Shown: positions 8,231 through 16,924 of the stretch, in pieces | How the letters are laid out: each line of letters begins with the position of its first letter | How positions within the stretch are numbered: position 1 is the stretch's first letter | Source: Allobosea sp. BK604 | GTDB taxonomy: Bacteria; Pseudomonadota; Alphaproteobacteria; Rhizobiales; Beijerinckiaceae | Direction of reading: 5' to 3' | Length of the DNA stretch: 64,000 nt | NCBI RefSeq assembly: GCF_004341515.1 | Contig: NZ_SLZF01000008.1 | Span: forward strand, 186,001-250,000 | Program-made: the position numbers and the translations under genes | The notes under the pieces: generated by a model | What the model saw: only the letters and a program-made list of their open reading frames with translations | The model's database searches: none | What the model was told of the DNA's origin: nothing

Positions 8231-8875
8231 ATGATGGTCGAGCCGATATCGGGCGTGCGCATCCCGGACAGCAAGCTTGCGCGGGACGTCACCCAGCTCA
8301 TTCGGGACACCGAGAGCGAGCTGCTCTTCCATCATTCGGCCCGGGTCTATTTCTGGGGCGCCATCACCGGCAACCGGCAGGGCCTGAATTTCGATCCGGA
8401 ACTGCTCTACACGGCCGCGATGTTCCACGACCTCGGCCTGACCGCGCGCTATGAAGGCAGCCAACTCCGCTTCGAGGTCGATGGCGCGAATGCTGCGCGC
8501 GATTTCCTGCGGAGCCGCGGCATTTCCGAGGGTGATATCGAGACGGTCTGGAACGCGGTGGCCCTGCACACGACGCCGGGCATTCCGGAATTCATGCGCC
8601 CGGAAATAGCGCTGGTTCAGGCCGGCGCCGGCATGGACGTTGCCGGTCGCGGCTATGAGCAATTCACCGACGGGCAACGCGAGGCGGTGATCGCGGCCTT
8701 CCCGCGCGAGCCCGATTTCAAGCACGGCATCATCGACGCGTTCTATCAGGGCATGAAACACCGGCCGGCCAGCACCTTCGGGACCTTCAACGACGACGTG
8801 CTGGCGTTCAAGGACCCGGGTTTTCAGCGGATCGATATGTGCAGCGTCATCCTTGCTTCGAAGTGGCGAAGCTGA
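8231..8875 (+). CDS. HD-domain protein, cyanamide hydratase-like
   Basis: The 214-aa protein has the HD-domain metal ligands spread along the chain: an early His (FHHSARVYFWG), the HD pair in MFHDLG and a later His (ALHTTPG). This pattern matches the HD family that contains fungal cyanamide hydratase, but most bacterial members have unknown substrates, so hydratase activity is not claimed. Translation starts at ATGATG with an AAGGAAAA ribosome binding site. Its position behind the Old Yellow Enzyme suggests a shared role in handling a small electrophile. Confidence 0.82.
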   Translation: MMVEPISGVRIPDSKLARDVTQLIRDTESELLFHHSARVYFWGAITGNRQGLNFDPELLYTAAMFHDLGLTARYEGSQLRFEVDGANAARDFLRSRGISEGDIETVWNAVALHTTPGIPEFMRPEIALVQAGAGMDVAGRGYEQFTDGQREAVIAAFPREPDFKHGIIDAFYQGMKHRPASTFGTFNDDVLAFKDPGFQRIDMCSVILASKWRS

Positions 8876-8912
8876 GGGCGCCCCCCCGCTGCGGCGAGTC
8901 CGGGGCCAGCGA

Positions 8913-9623
8913 TCATTCCAGCCAGCGGAACGCGCGACGGATGAACTCCCGTCCCGTTCCAAGAACGGGTTCGCCATGGGCCATGAGCACGTTCTCGGCG
9001 GGCCAGGCCAGGATGGTTTGAAGCGCAGCGCGAGCGGCGCGCCGGTCGGTGAAGGCGAGGCGAAATTTCCGCGGCACGGCGGGCTCGGTGCCGGTCATGA
9101 GATCCAGGCGGGCGACGACGGCGCGCCAGCCCTTGAACCATCCGGGGCGGAACTGCTGGACGAGATCGGTGAACAGGACCGTGCCGCTCTTGCGGTGAAA
9201 GAACACCACCTCGATCGTGATCCGGTTGCCATGCATGATGGCGAGATCGAGATCCTCCGCCCAATCCGCGATCGAGGTGTCGTCGAGATCGCCGTCGAAA
9301 CGGATATCCTTGCGCTTATCGCGCAAGCCGGGCGGGGCATGGACCTTGGCGTCGGGATAGGCCTTTTGCCACTCGCTCAGGAAGACATGGTGCAGCGAAT
9401 TGGGCGGGACGAGGTAGCGGACCTCGCCCAAGGCGCCCAGCTCTGCGCGAAGCGCGTCCGAGAGCGCCACCGGCGACCAGATGACGACGCCGCCGCTGGA
9501 TAGTCGGATCACGGCCATGCGTGTCGGGTATTGAAAGCTGGCCGCTGCCGTGACGGTCGGCCCCTGCGCAATCCAGATCTCCGGACCGAACAGCTTTAGC
9601 GCAGCGGCATTCGGCATGGGCAC
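8913..9623 (-). CDS. DUF4336 family protein (degenerate metallo-beta-lactamase-like fold)
   Basis: This 236-aa protein (FGPEIWIAQGPTVTAAASFQYPTRMAVIRL, then VPPNSLHHVFLSEWQKAYPDAKVHAPPGL) matches the DUF4336 family. These proteins resemble metallo-beta-lactamase-fold hydrolases, but the usual HxHxDH is reduced to NSLHHVF. Residual late ligands may be MAHGEPV. The catalytic function is unknown. It is convergent with the HD-domain gene. Confidence 0.8.
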   Translation of the reverse strand: MPMPNAAALKLFGPEIWIAQGPTVTAAASFQYPTRMAVIRLSSGGVVIWSPVALSDALRAELGALGEVRYLVPPNSLHHVFLSEWQKAYPDAKVHAPPGLRDKRKDIRFDGDLDDTSIADWAEDLDLAIMHGNRITIEVVFFHRKSGTVLFTDLVQQFRPGWFKGWRAVVARLDLMTGTEPAVPRKFRLAFTDRRAARAALQTILAWPAENVLMAHGEPVLGTGREFIRRAFRWLE

Positions 9624-9722
9624 AGGCTCACGGTCCGGGCGGCATCGACCAGCGCATGATGCCGGGGCGAGCGCGTGTCGGGAAGGGGTTGGACGTGGCC
9701 TCGGACCCCGCGCAGCTGCAGT

Positions 9723-11039
9723 TCAAACCTTGATCCGCGCCACCGCCGCGGCCGCAGTCCGTCCGGCCAGGGTCGCGCCGCCGACCGTCATCGCGCCGCC
9801 ACCGGCCGTCGCTTCGCCGGCGAGCCAGATGCGCCCGCCGATCGGCTCGGCCAGCCGGTCGCGAGCGCTCTCCTGGCCGGGCAGGCAGACCGAGTAGGAG
9901 CCGTGCGAGAACGGGTCGGTCCACCAGGCCGGGAAGCTCGTCGCCTTCACCGTCTTGCGGAACTCCTCGCCGATCATTTTCGCCAAGAGATCGACCGTGT
10001 GCGCCTCGGCCTCCTTCGGCCCGGCCAGCGAGAGCTTGCGGGCATAGTCGCCGCCGAAATAGCCGATGATGATGTCCTTGCCGTCCGGGTAGAGGTCGAA
10101 ATTCATCATCTCCTCCGGCGCGCCGGCTTCGAGATAGCTCGTGCCGGGCGTGATGCCGAAGCGGTCGCCTTCCATCCGGAAGGCGATCTTGGTCAGCGCG
10201 CCCATGACCATGCCGTTGAGCGCATCGCGCGTACGCGCCGGCAGCTCGGGCGTGAAGCGGATCGCGCCGGCCTTGAGCACGCCGACGGGTACGGTGACGA
10301 TGCAGGCACGCGCCTTGAGCGTGCCCGAGCGCGTGGTGATCTCGACGCCCGGCCCGTCCCAGCGGATGGCGCTGACCGGCTCGTCGAGGCGGATATCGAG
10401 GCCTTCGCCATGGCGCGAGACGAGGTTGCCGTAGCCGGTGGGCACGATGAAGTCGTCGCCCGACCATAGGCGCTGGTAGTCGCGGGCCGAGATGCGGCCT
10501 GATTCCTCGCCGATCGAGAGCAGCAGGCCGGAGGAGGCGATCGGCGCGAGGTCGGGCCCGAGATCGCCGAGCAGCTCCGCCACCGACATGTCGCGTTTGG
10601 TGATGTCGACCGTCTCGAGCCTGCGGTCGATCTGGTTGAAGACGCTGCGCCGGCGCAGCCGATCGGTCTCTGGCATCGGCTTGCCATTGGCGAAGAGCTG
10701 GAAGCCGCCGCCCCAGGGCTCGTTCGGCGTGGCGATGCCGAGATCGGCGGCGATCTTCACCCAGGGGTTCCGTTCGGCCCAGTGAATATACATCGCGCCG
10801 GCATCATAGGCGGGGCCGAGCGAGGCGTCGGTGAAGGCACGCCCACCGGCGCGCTTGCGCGCCTCGAGGATGACGACCTTGCGCCCGACGGCCCTCAATT
10901 CGCGCGCAGCGCTGATGCCGGCCGCGCCGGCGCCGATGACGACGACGTCGAGATCGGCCGCAAAGGCCCGCTCGCGCGTGCCGACGATATTCGCGGCAAG
11001 CGCGCTAGTGCCCATGAGGAAGGTCCGGCGGTCGAGCAT
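9723..11039 (-). CDS. Exported flavin monoamine oxidase family protein
   Basis: This 438-aa FAD protein begins MLDRRTFLMGTSALAA...AFA, a twin-arginine-like leader, and continues with the dinucleotide-binding motif VIGAGAAGISAARELRA and the ILEARKRAGGRAFT flavin segment. The C-terminal WLAGEATAGGGAMTVGGATLAGRTAA is the amine oxidase FAD-contact region. It is similar to tryptophan 2-monooxygenase/MAO-type flavoenzymes and probably oxidises an amine or amino acid in the periplasm. The upstream extension to 11099 would bury the leader, so 11039 is preferred. Divergent from a TonB receptor gene. Confidence 0.88.
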   Translation of the reverse strand: MLDRRTFLMGTSALAANIVGTRERAFAADLDVVVIGAGAAGISAARELRAVGRKVVILEARKRAGGRAFTDASLGPAYDAGAMYIHWAERNPWVKIAADLGIATPNEPWGGGFQLFANGKPMPETDRLRRRSVFNQIDRRLETVDITKRDMSVAELLGDLGPDLAPIASSGLLLSIGEESGRISARDYQRLWSGDDFIVPTGYGNLVSRHGEGLDIRLDEPVSAIRWDGPGVEITTRSGTLKARACIVTVPVGVLKAGAIRFTPELPARTRDALNGMVMGALTKIAFRMEGDRFGITPGTSYLEAGAPEEMMNFDLYPDGKDIIIGYFGGDYARKLSLAGPKEAEAHTVDLLAKMIGEEFRKTVKATSFPAWWTDPFSHGSYSVCLPGQESARDRLAEPIGGRIWLAGEATAGGGAMTVGGATLAGRTAAAAVARIKV

Positions 11040-11404
11040 TGCTGATCTATCTGCGGGCTTGGGCGCATGATGCGCCGCTCTTTGTGCGTTGCAATACACA
11101 ACTGCTTTTGCGGCCGGATCAGGGCGATCACGAGATGGGGAGCGGGCGCGAGCCGGACGCGGCCATGAGGGCTATGCGGCTGCAGTCGCTATAAAAATTC
11201 TAAGATGAGCGAAGAATCTGCGTAGTTTTAGATTGGAATATTTCTATAGTTTGCGTTGCCGTGCAGTCGTCATTGACAGGGTGAAATATCATCAATATCC
11301 GATCTGAGCCTTAACTTACAGTATAGGCGCTGTTTACATCAATTATAAATCTAAAGATCACCCATTCCAGTTGGGTGATCTCTTCGACTAAGCGGGGTTG
11401 GGCG
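11040..11404. promoter_or_regulatory. AT-rich divergent control region of amine oxidase and TonB receptor
   Basis: This 365-bp stretch has no gene and is much more AT-rich than its surroundings (about 11180-11355). A TTGACA -35-like hexamer lies at 11273-11278, followed 17 bp later by TATCCG as a weak -10. A dyad-like TTTTAGATT ... ATTTCTATA stretch (about 11227-11248) loosely resembles rhizobial iron-control elements bound by Irr. That resemblance is only suggestive. Confidence 0.45.
11356..11380 (+). promoter_or_regulatory. 5' leader hairpin of the TonB receptor gene
   Basis: GATCACCCA (11356-11364) and TGGGTGATC (11372-11380) form a perfect 9-bp stem with a 7-nt loop, ending 24 nt before the ATG. 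It is followed by TCTTC, not a T-tract, so an mRNA leader structure or a protein operator is more likely than a full terminator. Confidence 0.55.
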
Positions 11405-13684
11405 ATGAGCGAGCATTCCGGCAGGTTACGTTACGGCGTAGCGCTTGGAACCTTGATGGTGTTCTTGGCTGCGGTTCCAGCGGGAGCGCAGCAACGACCG
11501 AGCGCGTCGTCGCCAGCCGCGAACCCGTCCGACGCGCCGGTGGTGCTCGATCCGATCACGGTCCAGGGGGAGGGCGAGTCGGGCGCGCCGCTGGTGACCG
11601 GGCCGACCACGACCCGTACGACGCGCGAGGATCTCGACCGGCAGCAGGTTCAGAGCGTCAACGATCTCGGCAACCGGCTCGAGGCCGGCATCGGCCTGAA
11701 CCGCGCCAATAACAGCATCAGCATCCGTGGCCTCGACGGTCCGCGCGTCCTGACCACGATCGACGGCATCCGCCAGCCCTTCCTGGTCGACACCCGCATC
11801 AACCGTGGTGGCGCCAACGCGTTCGATTTCGACTCGCTGTCGACGATCGACCTGCTGCGCGGCGGCAGCGGCGCCGCCACGGTCGGCGGCGGAGCGCTGG
11901 GCGGCGTCTTCGCCGTGCGCACGCTCGATCCGAAGGACCTGCTCAGGAACGGCCGCAATTTCGGCGCTTTGGCCAAGACCGGCTTCGACACCACCGACGA
12001 TGCCTGGTTCGGCAGCGCCGCCGTCGCCGCCCGCCTGCAGCAGACCTATTTCTTGCTGCAGGGCAGCCTGCGCCAGGGCCACGAGATCGAGAACCAGGGC
12101 ACGGTCAATAGCTTCGGCCCGACCCGGACCATGCCGAACCCGGTCGATTTCAATCAGTACGGCCTGCTCGCCAAGATCCAGCACTATGTCGATGACGTGC
12201 ACCGCTTCGGCCTGACAGCGGAGCTGTTCAAGCGCAAGGACGACATCAAGCCTTATGGAACCACGACCCTGACCGGCAATATGCGGCCCGGCAGCTGGTT
12301 CACCGGCGAGGAGGTCGAGCGCAACCGCGTCTCGCTGTCCTATGACTTCAAGCTGCCCGGAGCCTTCGTCGACGAGGCCCATGCGACGCTCTACTGGCAG
12401 CGCCTGGTGCGCAATGACACCGCCGATGGCTATCGCTGGACCAGCATCGTCGGCCCCTATACCCGGGACAACGAGAACGAAGAGAACGCCTACGGCTTCA
12501 ACGGCCATATCATCAAGAACTTCCAGACTGGCATGTTCTCCCACGGGATCACGGCCGGAACGGAGTTGCGCATGACGCGGCTGGAGCAGTTCTCGGCGGG
12601 ATACGACATGTGTCCGCCGCGTCCGACGTCCGGCCTGTTCACGGGCGCTTTCGCCACCTGCAACAACCTGCACACCAACCAGGCCGACATGCCGAAGATC
12701 GACGGCAAGCTCGCCGCCTTCTACCTGCATGACGAGATCGGCATACTCGACAACAGGCTGCGGATCACGCCCGGCCTGCGCTACGACTGGTACGAGGAAG
12801 TGCCGCAATACACGCCGGCCTATAGCGCCGGCGGTTCGCGGCCGACCGGTTTGCCGCCGTCCTCCAGCGATTCAGCCTGGTCGCCGCGGGTGCGCCTCGA
12901 ATACGACATCGTGAAGAACGCGCCCTGGGTGAAGGACGTGACCTTCTTCGCGCAATGGGCCAAGTCCTTCCGGCCGCCGACCGCTAACGAGCTCTATAGC
13001 CGCTTCGGTGGTCCGGGCACCTATCTGCGCATCGGCAATCCCCTGCTGCGTCCGGAAGTCGGCAACGGCATCGATGTCGGCTTCCGCTTCGGCGACCAGT
13101 CGCTCGGCGGTTCGGTGACCTATTTCCACACGAACTACCGCAACTTCATCGATACCGTGCAGCTCGTCCCGCCCGGTGGCGACTATCCCCAAGGCGGCAT
13201 CACCAGCTACCGCAACATTCCGAAGGCCGAGATCCAGGGTATCGAGGCCAATCTGCGCTACTCCTTCGCGGAGCATTGGTATGCGCGCGGCTCGTTCTCC
13301 TTCATTCGCGGCCGCGACAAGAGCAACGACACCTTCCTGAACTCGATCCCGCCGATGCAGGCCATTGTCGGTGTCGGCTACGCCAATACGACCTGGGGCG
13401 CCGAGGTCTTCGCCAAGTTCGCCAGCGATCGTGACGATGTCGCCGCCGGCCCCGGCCTGAGCTCCGGCTTCAAGGCGCCGGGCTATTCGGTGTGGAACGC
13501 CAGCGCCTGGTGGCGCCCGATGCCGCAGATCGCCGATCTCGAGCTGCAGGTCGGCGTCTACAATATCTTCGACGAGAAGTATTTCGACGCGGTCGCGATC
13601 CCGGTCGGCGTGCTGGCGCAGCCGCGCGACTATTACAGCGAGCCCGGCCGCACGGTGAAGGCGACGATGAAGTACCAGTTCTAA
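11405..13684 (+). CDS. TonB-dependent outer-membrane receptor, heme/transferrin-receptor family
   Basis: This 759-aa protein has a signal peptide (ending AAVPAGAQQ), a TonB-box-like DPITVQGE, a plug domain (DLGNRLEAGIGLNRANNSISIRGLDG, VLTTIDGIRQPF), a 22-strand-type barrel and a terminal Phe (MKYQF). The FRAP and NPNL boxes of heme receptors appear as FRPPTANELY and GNPLLRPE. The His normally found between them is absent, so heme may not be the ligand. ATG at 11405 starts the leader cleanly; an upstream in-frame Met at 11375 is less likely. No periplasmic binding or ABC genes adjoin it. Confidence 0.9.
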   Translation: MSEHSGRLRYGVALGTLMVFLAAVPAGAQQRPSASSPAANPSDAPVVLDPITVQGEGESGAPLVTGPTTTRTTREDLDRQQVQSVNDLGNRLEAGIGLNRANNSISIRGLDGPRVLTTIDGIRQPFLVDTRINRGGANAFDFDSLSTIDLLRGGSGAATVGGGALGGVFAVRTLDPKDLLRNGRNFGALAKTGFDTTDDAWFGSAAVAARLQQTYFLLQGSLRQGHEIENQGTVNSFGPTRTMPNPVDFNQYGLLAKIQHYVDDVHRFGLTAELFKRKDDIKPYGTTTLTGNMRPGSWFTGEEVERNRVSLSYDFKLPGAFVDEAHATLYWQRLVRNDTADGYRWTSIVGPYTRDNENEENAYGFNGHIIKNFQTGMFSHGITAGTELRMTRLEQFSAGYDMCPPRPTSGLFTGAFATCNNLHTNQADMPKIDGKLAAFYLHDEIGILDNRLRITPGLRYDWYEEVPQYTPAYSAGGSRPTGLPPSSSDSAWSPRVRLEYDIVKNAPWVKDVTFFAQWAKSFRPPTANELYSRFGGPGTYLRIGNPLLRPEVGNGIDVGFRFGDQSLGGSVTYFHTNYRNFIDTVQLVPPGGDYPQGGITSYRNIPKAEIQGIEANLRYSFAEHWYARGSFSFIRGRDKSNDTFLNSIPPMQAIVGVGYANTTWGAEVFAKFASDRDDVAAGPGLSSGFKAPGYSVWNASAWWRPMPQIADLELQVGVYNIFDEKYFDAVAIPVGVLAQPRDYYSEPGRTVKATMKYQF

Positions 13685-13711
13685 ACGAGAGAACTCGAGA
13701 CCCTCTCGATC

Positions 13712-13739
13712 AGGCCGGCGTTCGCGCCGGCCTTTTTTC
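13712..13739 (+). terminator. Rho-independent terminator of the TonB receptor gene
   Basis: AGGCCGGCG (13712-13720) and CGCCGGCCT (13725-13733) pair perfectly around a stable TTCG tetraloop and are followed by a run of T residues. It lies 28 nt after the stop codon. Confidence 0.93.
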
Positions 13740-13817
13740 TTGAGGCGCGGGGGACCTCTTCTCCTGAATGAGGGAGAGGAGGCGGCCCGCCGTCAGACGT
13801 TTTTGCGCGCCCTTGCC

Positions 13818-13908
13818 GTCATGCTCGGCCTTGTGCCGAGCATCCATGTCTTGAACACCGGCCTCGACGAAGGAAGACGTGGATGGTCGGGACAAGCCCG
13901 AGCAAGAC
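13818..13908. repeat. Dispersed repeat family C, copy 1
   Basis: The stretch begins GTCATGCTCGGCCTTGTGCC and ends in its approximate inverse, GGACAAGCCCGAGCAAGAC. A second copy with the same ends is at 48198-48285. The two terminal stems, rather than the middle, are conserved. This is a known style of intergenic palindrome in Bosea-like genomes; origin unknown. Confidence 0.65.
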
Positions 13909-13956
13909 GGGGGAACCGGTTCGGTGGCCGCCCTCATCCTCAGGCGTTTCGTGCGC

Positions 13957-14742
13957 CTATCGCTCTTCCTTCGGCCCGCCGACCAGCGACTTGAATACGC
14001 CGCGCAGGGTGCGGGCCTCCTGCTCGGTCATCTCGAGCCGGTGCAGGATGTCGCGCAGGTTGGCGGTCATGATCGGCTTCTTGCCGGCCGGGAAGAAGCC
14101 GCAGCGGTCGAGCTCGGCTTCGAGATAGTCGAACATCGAGAGGATGGTGGCGCGGCTCGCCGGCGGGGAGGCGTTGTTCTCGCGGAAAGGCGGCTCGCCG
14201 CCGGTCGCCTTGAACCATTCATAGCCGGTCAGCAGCACAGCCTGCGCCAGGTTGAGCGAGGCGAAGGTGGGGTTCACCGGGAAGGTCAGGATCGCATCGG
14301 CAAACGAGATCTCCTCGTTGGTGAGGCCGATGCGCTCGCGGCCGAACAGGATGCCGACGCGCTCGCCGGAGCCGAGCCGCTCAGCGATCGGCGGCATCGC
14401 CTCGGCCGGCGTGACGACGCGCTTCATCTGGCCGCGCTCGCGGGCGGTGGTGGCGAGCACATAGTTGAGGTCGGCGATGGCGGAAGCCGCGTCCGGGAAG
14501 AGCCGCGCATTGTCGAGCACATGGGTGGCGCCCGAGGCGGCGGAGGTCGCGCCTTTCTTCAGCCCGCCGCCGGTCGGCCAGCCGTCGCGCGGGGCGACGA
14601 GGCGCATCTCGGAGAGGCCGAAATTCGCCATGGCGCGGGCGCACATGCCGATATTCTCGGCGAGCTGGGGCTCGACCAAGATGATGACGGGGGCTGCGGC
14701 CTCAGCGGGCGGGCGGGTGCGGTCGGTGCCGGAGCCGGGCAT
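13957..14742 (-). CDS. trmJ: TrmJ/SpoU-family RNA 2'-O-methyltransferase
   Basis: This 261-aa SPOUT-fold enzyme carries motif 1 (VEPQLAENIGMCARAMANFG), motif 2 (GILFGRERIGLTNEE) and motif 3 (NPTFASLNLAQAVLL) of the TrmH family. The length, the ENIG start and the C-terminal helical extension (LFDYLEAEL..., ILHRLEMTEQEARTLRGVF) best fit TrmJ, which methylates C/U32 of tRNA. A generic RNA methyltransferase call is safer than an exact target. It uses S-adenosylmethionine. Confidence 0.88.
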   Translation of the reverse strand: MPGSGTDRTRPPAEAAAPVIILVEPQLAENIGMCARAMANFGLSEMRLVAPRDGWPTGGGLKKGATSAASGATHVLDNARLFPDAASAIADLNYVLATTARERGQMKRVVTPAEAMPPIAERLGSGERVGILFGRERIGLTNEEISFADAILTFPVNPTFASLNLAQAVLLTGYEWFKATGGEPPFRENNASPPASRATILSMFDYLEAELDRCGFFPAGKKPIMTANLRDILHRLEMTEQEARTLRGVFKSLVGGPKEER

Positions 14743-14835
14743 GTAGTATCTGCTTCGTCTTGGGATCGGGCTCGTGGGCCCGATCCTATCAGGTGTTGAT
14801 CAGAGCCGCTTCAGGCGCTGCGGCGCAGGCCGAAG

Positions 14836-16695
14836 TCAAGCCTGGCCTCCGGAGCGAACTCGCTTGTGCGCCTCGCCGGGGCAACCGTCGCCCTTGATCC
14901 GGAAGCTGGAGACCAGCCCATTCAGGCGCTGGATCTGGCCGGTGAGCGAGCTGGCGGAGGCCGCGCTTTCCTCGGCCAGGGCGGCGTTCTGCTGGGTCAT
15001 CTCGTCCATATGGGCGACGGTCTGGCTCATCTCGTCGATGCCGTTCGCCTGCTCGGAGGACGCGGCGGAAATATCCGACACCGTCGCCGAGACTTTCTTC
15101 GAGGCTTCGACGATCTTGCCGAGCGCCTCGCCGGCAGAGCGGACGAGGCCGACGCCTTGCTCGACCTCGGCGCCCGATTCGCTGATCAGAGCCGTGATGT
15201 CCTTGGCGGCGTCGGAGGAACGCTGGGCGAGGGTGCGGACCTCGGAGGCGACGACGGCAAAGCCCTTGCCGGCATCGCCGGCGCGGGCGGCCTCGACCGC
15301 AGCGTTGAGGGCGAGCAGGTTGGTCTGGAAGGCGATCTCGTCGATCACCGAGGTGATGTCGGAGATCTTGCGCGAGGCGGCCTCGATCCGCGTCATCGCC
15401 TCGACGGCTTCGGTGACGATCGCACCGCCCTTTTCGGCGACCTGCATCGCCTCCTCGGCGAGTTGCACGGCCTGGCGCGACGAATGGGCCGAAGCCTTGA
15501 CGGAAGCGGCGAGTTCTTCGGTCGTGGCAGCGGTCTCCTCCAGCGAGGACGCCTGCTCCTCCGTGCGCTTGGAGAGGTCGTCGGCGCCCATATTGATCTC
15601 GCGGGCGGCATTGGCGACGTCGACCGAGGTGGTCTGGATGGTCGCCACGGTCTCGGAGAGGCGGTTGACGGCGCGGTTGAAGTCGTCGCGGAGCTTCTGG
15701 TAGTCGGCCGCGACCTGGGCATCGATGCGGTAGGTCAGGTCGCCCTGGGCCAGCATGTCGAGCCCGGAGGCGAGCAGGCCGACGACCTGCTGCTGCTCCC
15801 GGGCGAGCGCGGCGCGCTCGGCCTCGACGCGCTGGCGCTCGGCCTCGTTGCGCTGACGCTCGGCTTCCGCAAGGCGGTTCTGCTCCGCGGATTGTGCCTC
15901 GAGGCGGCGCATCTCCAGCCCGTTCTCCTTGAAGGTGAGTACGGCTCTAGCCATCGCGCCAACCTCGTCGCGACGGGTCTGGCCGGGAATCTCGGCGTCG
16001 AAATCGCCATTGGCGAGACGAACCATCGTGCCTTGCAGTCCGGCGAGCGGGTTGGTGATGGTCCTGGCCGACATCCACATCGCGGCGGCGAGGCTGACCA
16101 GGAGCCCCAGAATGCTGAAGCCAATGACGGCCATGACGATCTGGTCGGTGGAGGCGCTCAGCGCGTTGCTGGTGTTCTCGGTGTCCTTGGTCAGGTTGTT
16201 GTTGAGCTCGGTAATGGCGCGGATGACGTTACGCAGTTTGCCGTCGACCTGATCCATCACGGCGAGCGCCTTCTCGTTCTCGTCGCGTCGGCCGAATTCG
16301 ATCGCCTGGTTGACGCCGCCGCGGATGTCGCTGATCTGCCGGATCAGCGCATCGTAGTCGGCGCGGAGATGGGGCAGGTAGGACTGGCCCTCCTTCAGCA
16401 GGTCGAGCGACTGGCCGTAGGAGCGCTCGCCCTGGGCCTCGGCATCCTTGATGGCCGGCGAGTTCAGAGGATAGGCGATCACCTTGTAGGCCTGGGCCAG
16501 GATGTCGGTGGCGGCGCGCGAGGCGCGGGCGGTCGCGAAGATCGCCTTGCTGCGGGCATTGATCAGGTCGGAATACGTCTCGTCGACCTTGTGCAACTGC
16601 ATGCTGGTGAGGATGGTTGCGACGAGCCCTATCAGGCCGACAAAGAGCATCGCTCCCGCGATCTTGAAGCTGATGCGGATATTGTTGAGGTTCAT
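14836..16695 (-). CDS. Methyl-accepting chemotaxis protein with periplasmic four-helix sensor
   Basis: This 619-aa chemoreceptor has TM1 at residues 10-32, a periplasmic helical domain of about 155 residues, TM2 near 187-209 and a HAMP segment ([21 protein letters not shown]). A second HAMP-like linker ([24 protein letters not shown]) follows. The signalling tip ([35 protein letters not shown]) is the standard CheA/CheW contact. An unusual Glu/Arg/Gln-rich coiled coil ([21 protein letters not shown]) connects the two linkers. The C-terminus has no CheR-tethering pentapeptide. The ligand is unknown. Confidence 0.95.
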   Translation of the reverse strand: MNLNNIRISFKIAGAMLFVGLIGLVATILTSMQLHKVDETYSDLINARSKAIFATARASRAATDILAQAYKVIAYPLNSPAIKDAEAQGERSYGQSLDLLKEGQSYLPHLRADYDALIRQISDIRGGVNQAIEFGRRDENEKALAVMDQVDGKLRNVIRAITELNNNLTKDTENTSNALSASTDQIVMAVIGFSILGLLVSLAAAMWMSARTITNPLAGLQGTMVRLANGDFDAEIPGQTRRDEVGAMARAVLTFKENGLEMRRLEAQSAEQNRLAEAERQRNEAERQRVEAERAALAREQQQVVGLLASGLDMLAQGDLTYRIDAQVAADYQKLRDDFNRAVNRLSETVATIQTTSVDVANAAREINMGADDLSKRTEEQASSLEETAATTEELAASVKASAHSSRQAVQLAEEAMQVAEKGGAIVTEAVEAMTRIEAASRKISDITSVIDEIAFQTNLLALNAAVEAARAGDAGKGFAVVASEVRTLAQRSSDAAKDITALISESGAEVEQGVGLVRSAGEALGKIVEASKKVSATVSDISAASSEQANGIDEMSQTVAHMDEMTQQNAALAEESAASASSLTGQIQRLNGLVSSFRIKGDGCPGEAHKRVRSGGQA

Positions 16696-16924
16696 AGCAG
16701 CGACCGCCTGGCGTCCGGAATGCGGAGGAGTGGAACGGTCGGAATCCTCTGATTTCAGATTTAATAAACTATAAAATGCGCTTGAAATCCTGAGATTTTT
16801 TGGCTTCAGCCGCGAAAAATCTTCATTTCGCGCACGTGCAGATTGTGCCCGAAATAAGGCGATTCAGATTGCGATATGCCGGGCGGGCGCCGACTCAATT
16901 GCGGCGCCCGTCTTGGCCTCTATC

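Noticed and set aside
6953-8977. 674-codon minus-strand frame opposite the Old Yellow Enzyme and HD genes
   Set aside because: Both plus-strand genes have clear catalytic motifs and ribosome binding sites; the opposite frame is composition-driven.
11375-11404. Upstream ATG at 11375 as the TonB receptor start
   Set aside because: It falls inside the leader hairpin region, and the Met at 11405 begins a normal signal peptide.
13818-13908. tRNA gene or CRISPR repeat in palindromic intergenic sequence
   Set aside because: The stretch forms one long hairpin with variable interior, has no cloverleaf or TPsiC sequence, and is not tandemly repeated with spacers.
14866-16752. 628-codon plus-strand frame opposite the chemoreceptor
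   Set aside because: Gly/Asp/Leu-rich shadow of a gene with intact HAMP and signalling motifs on the other strand.
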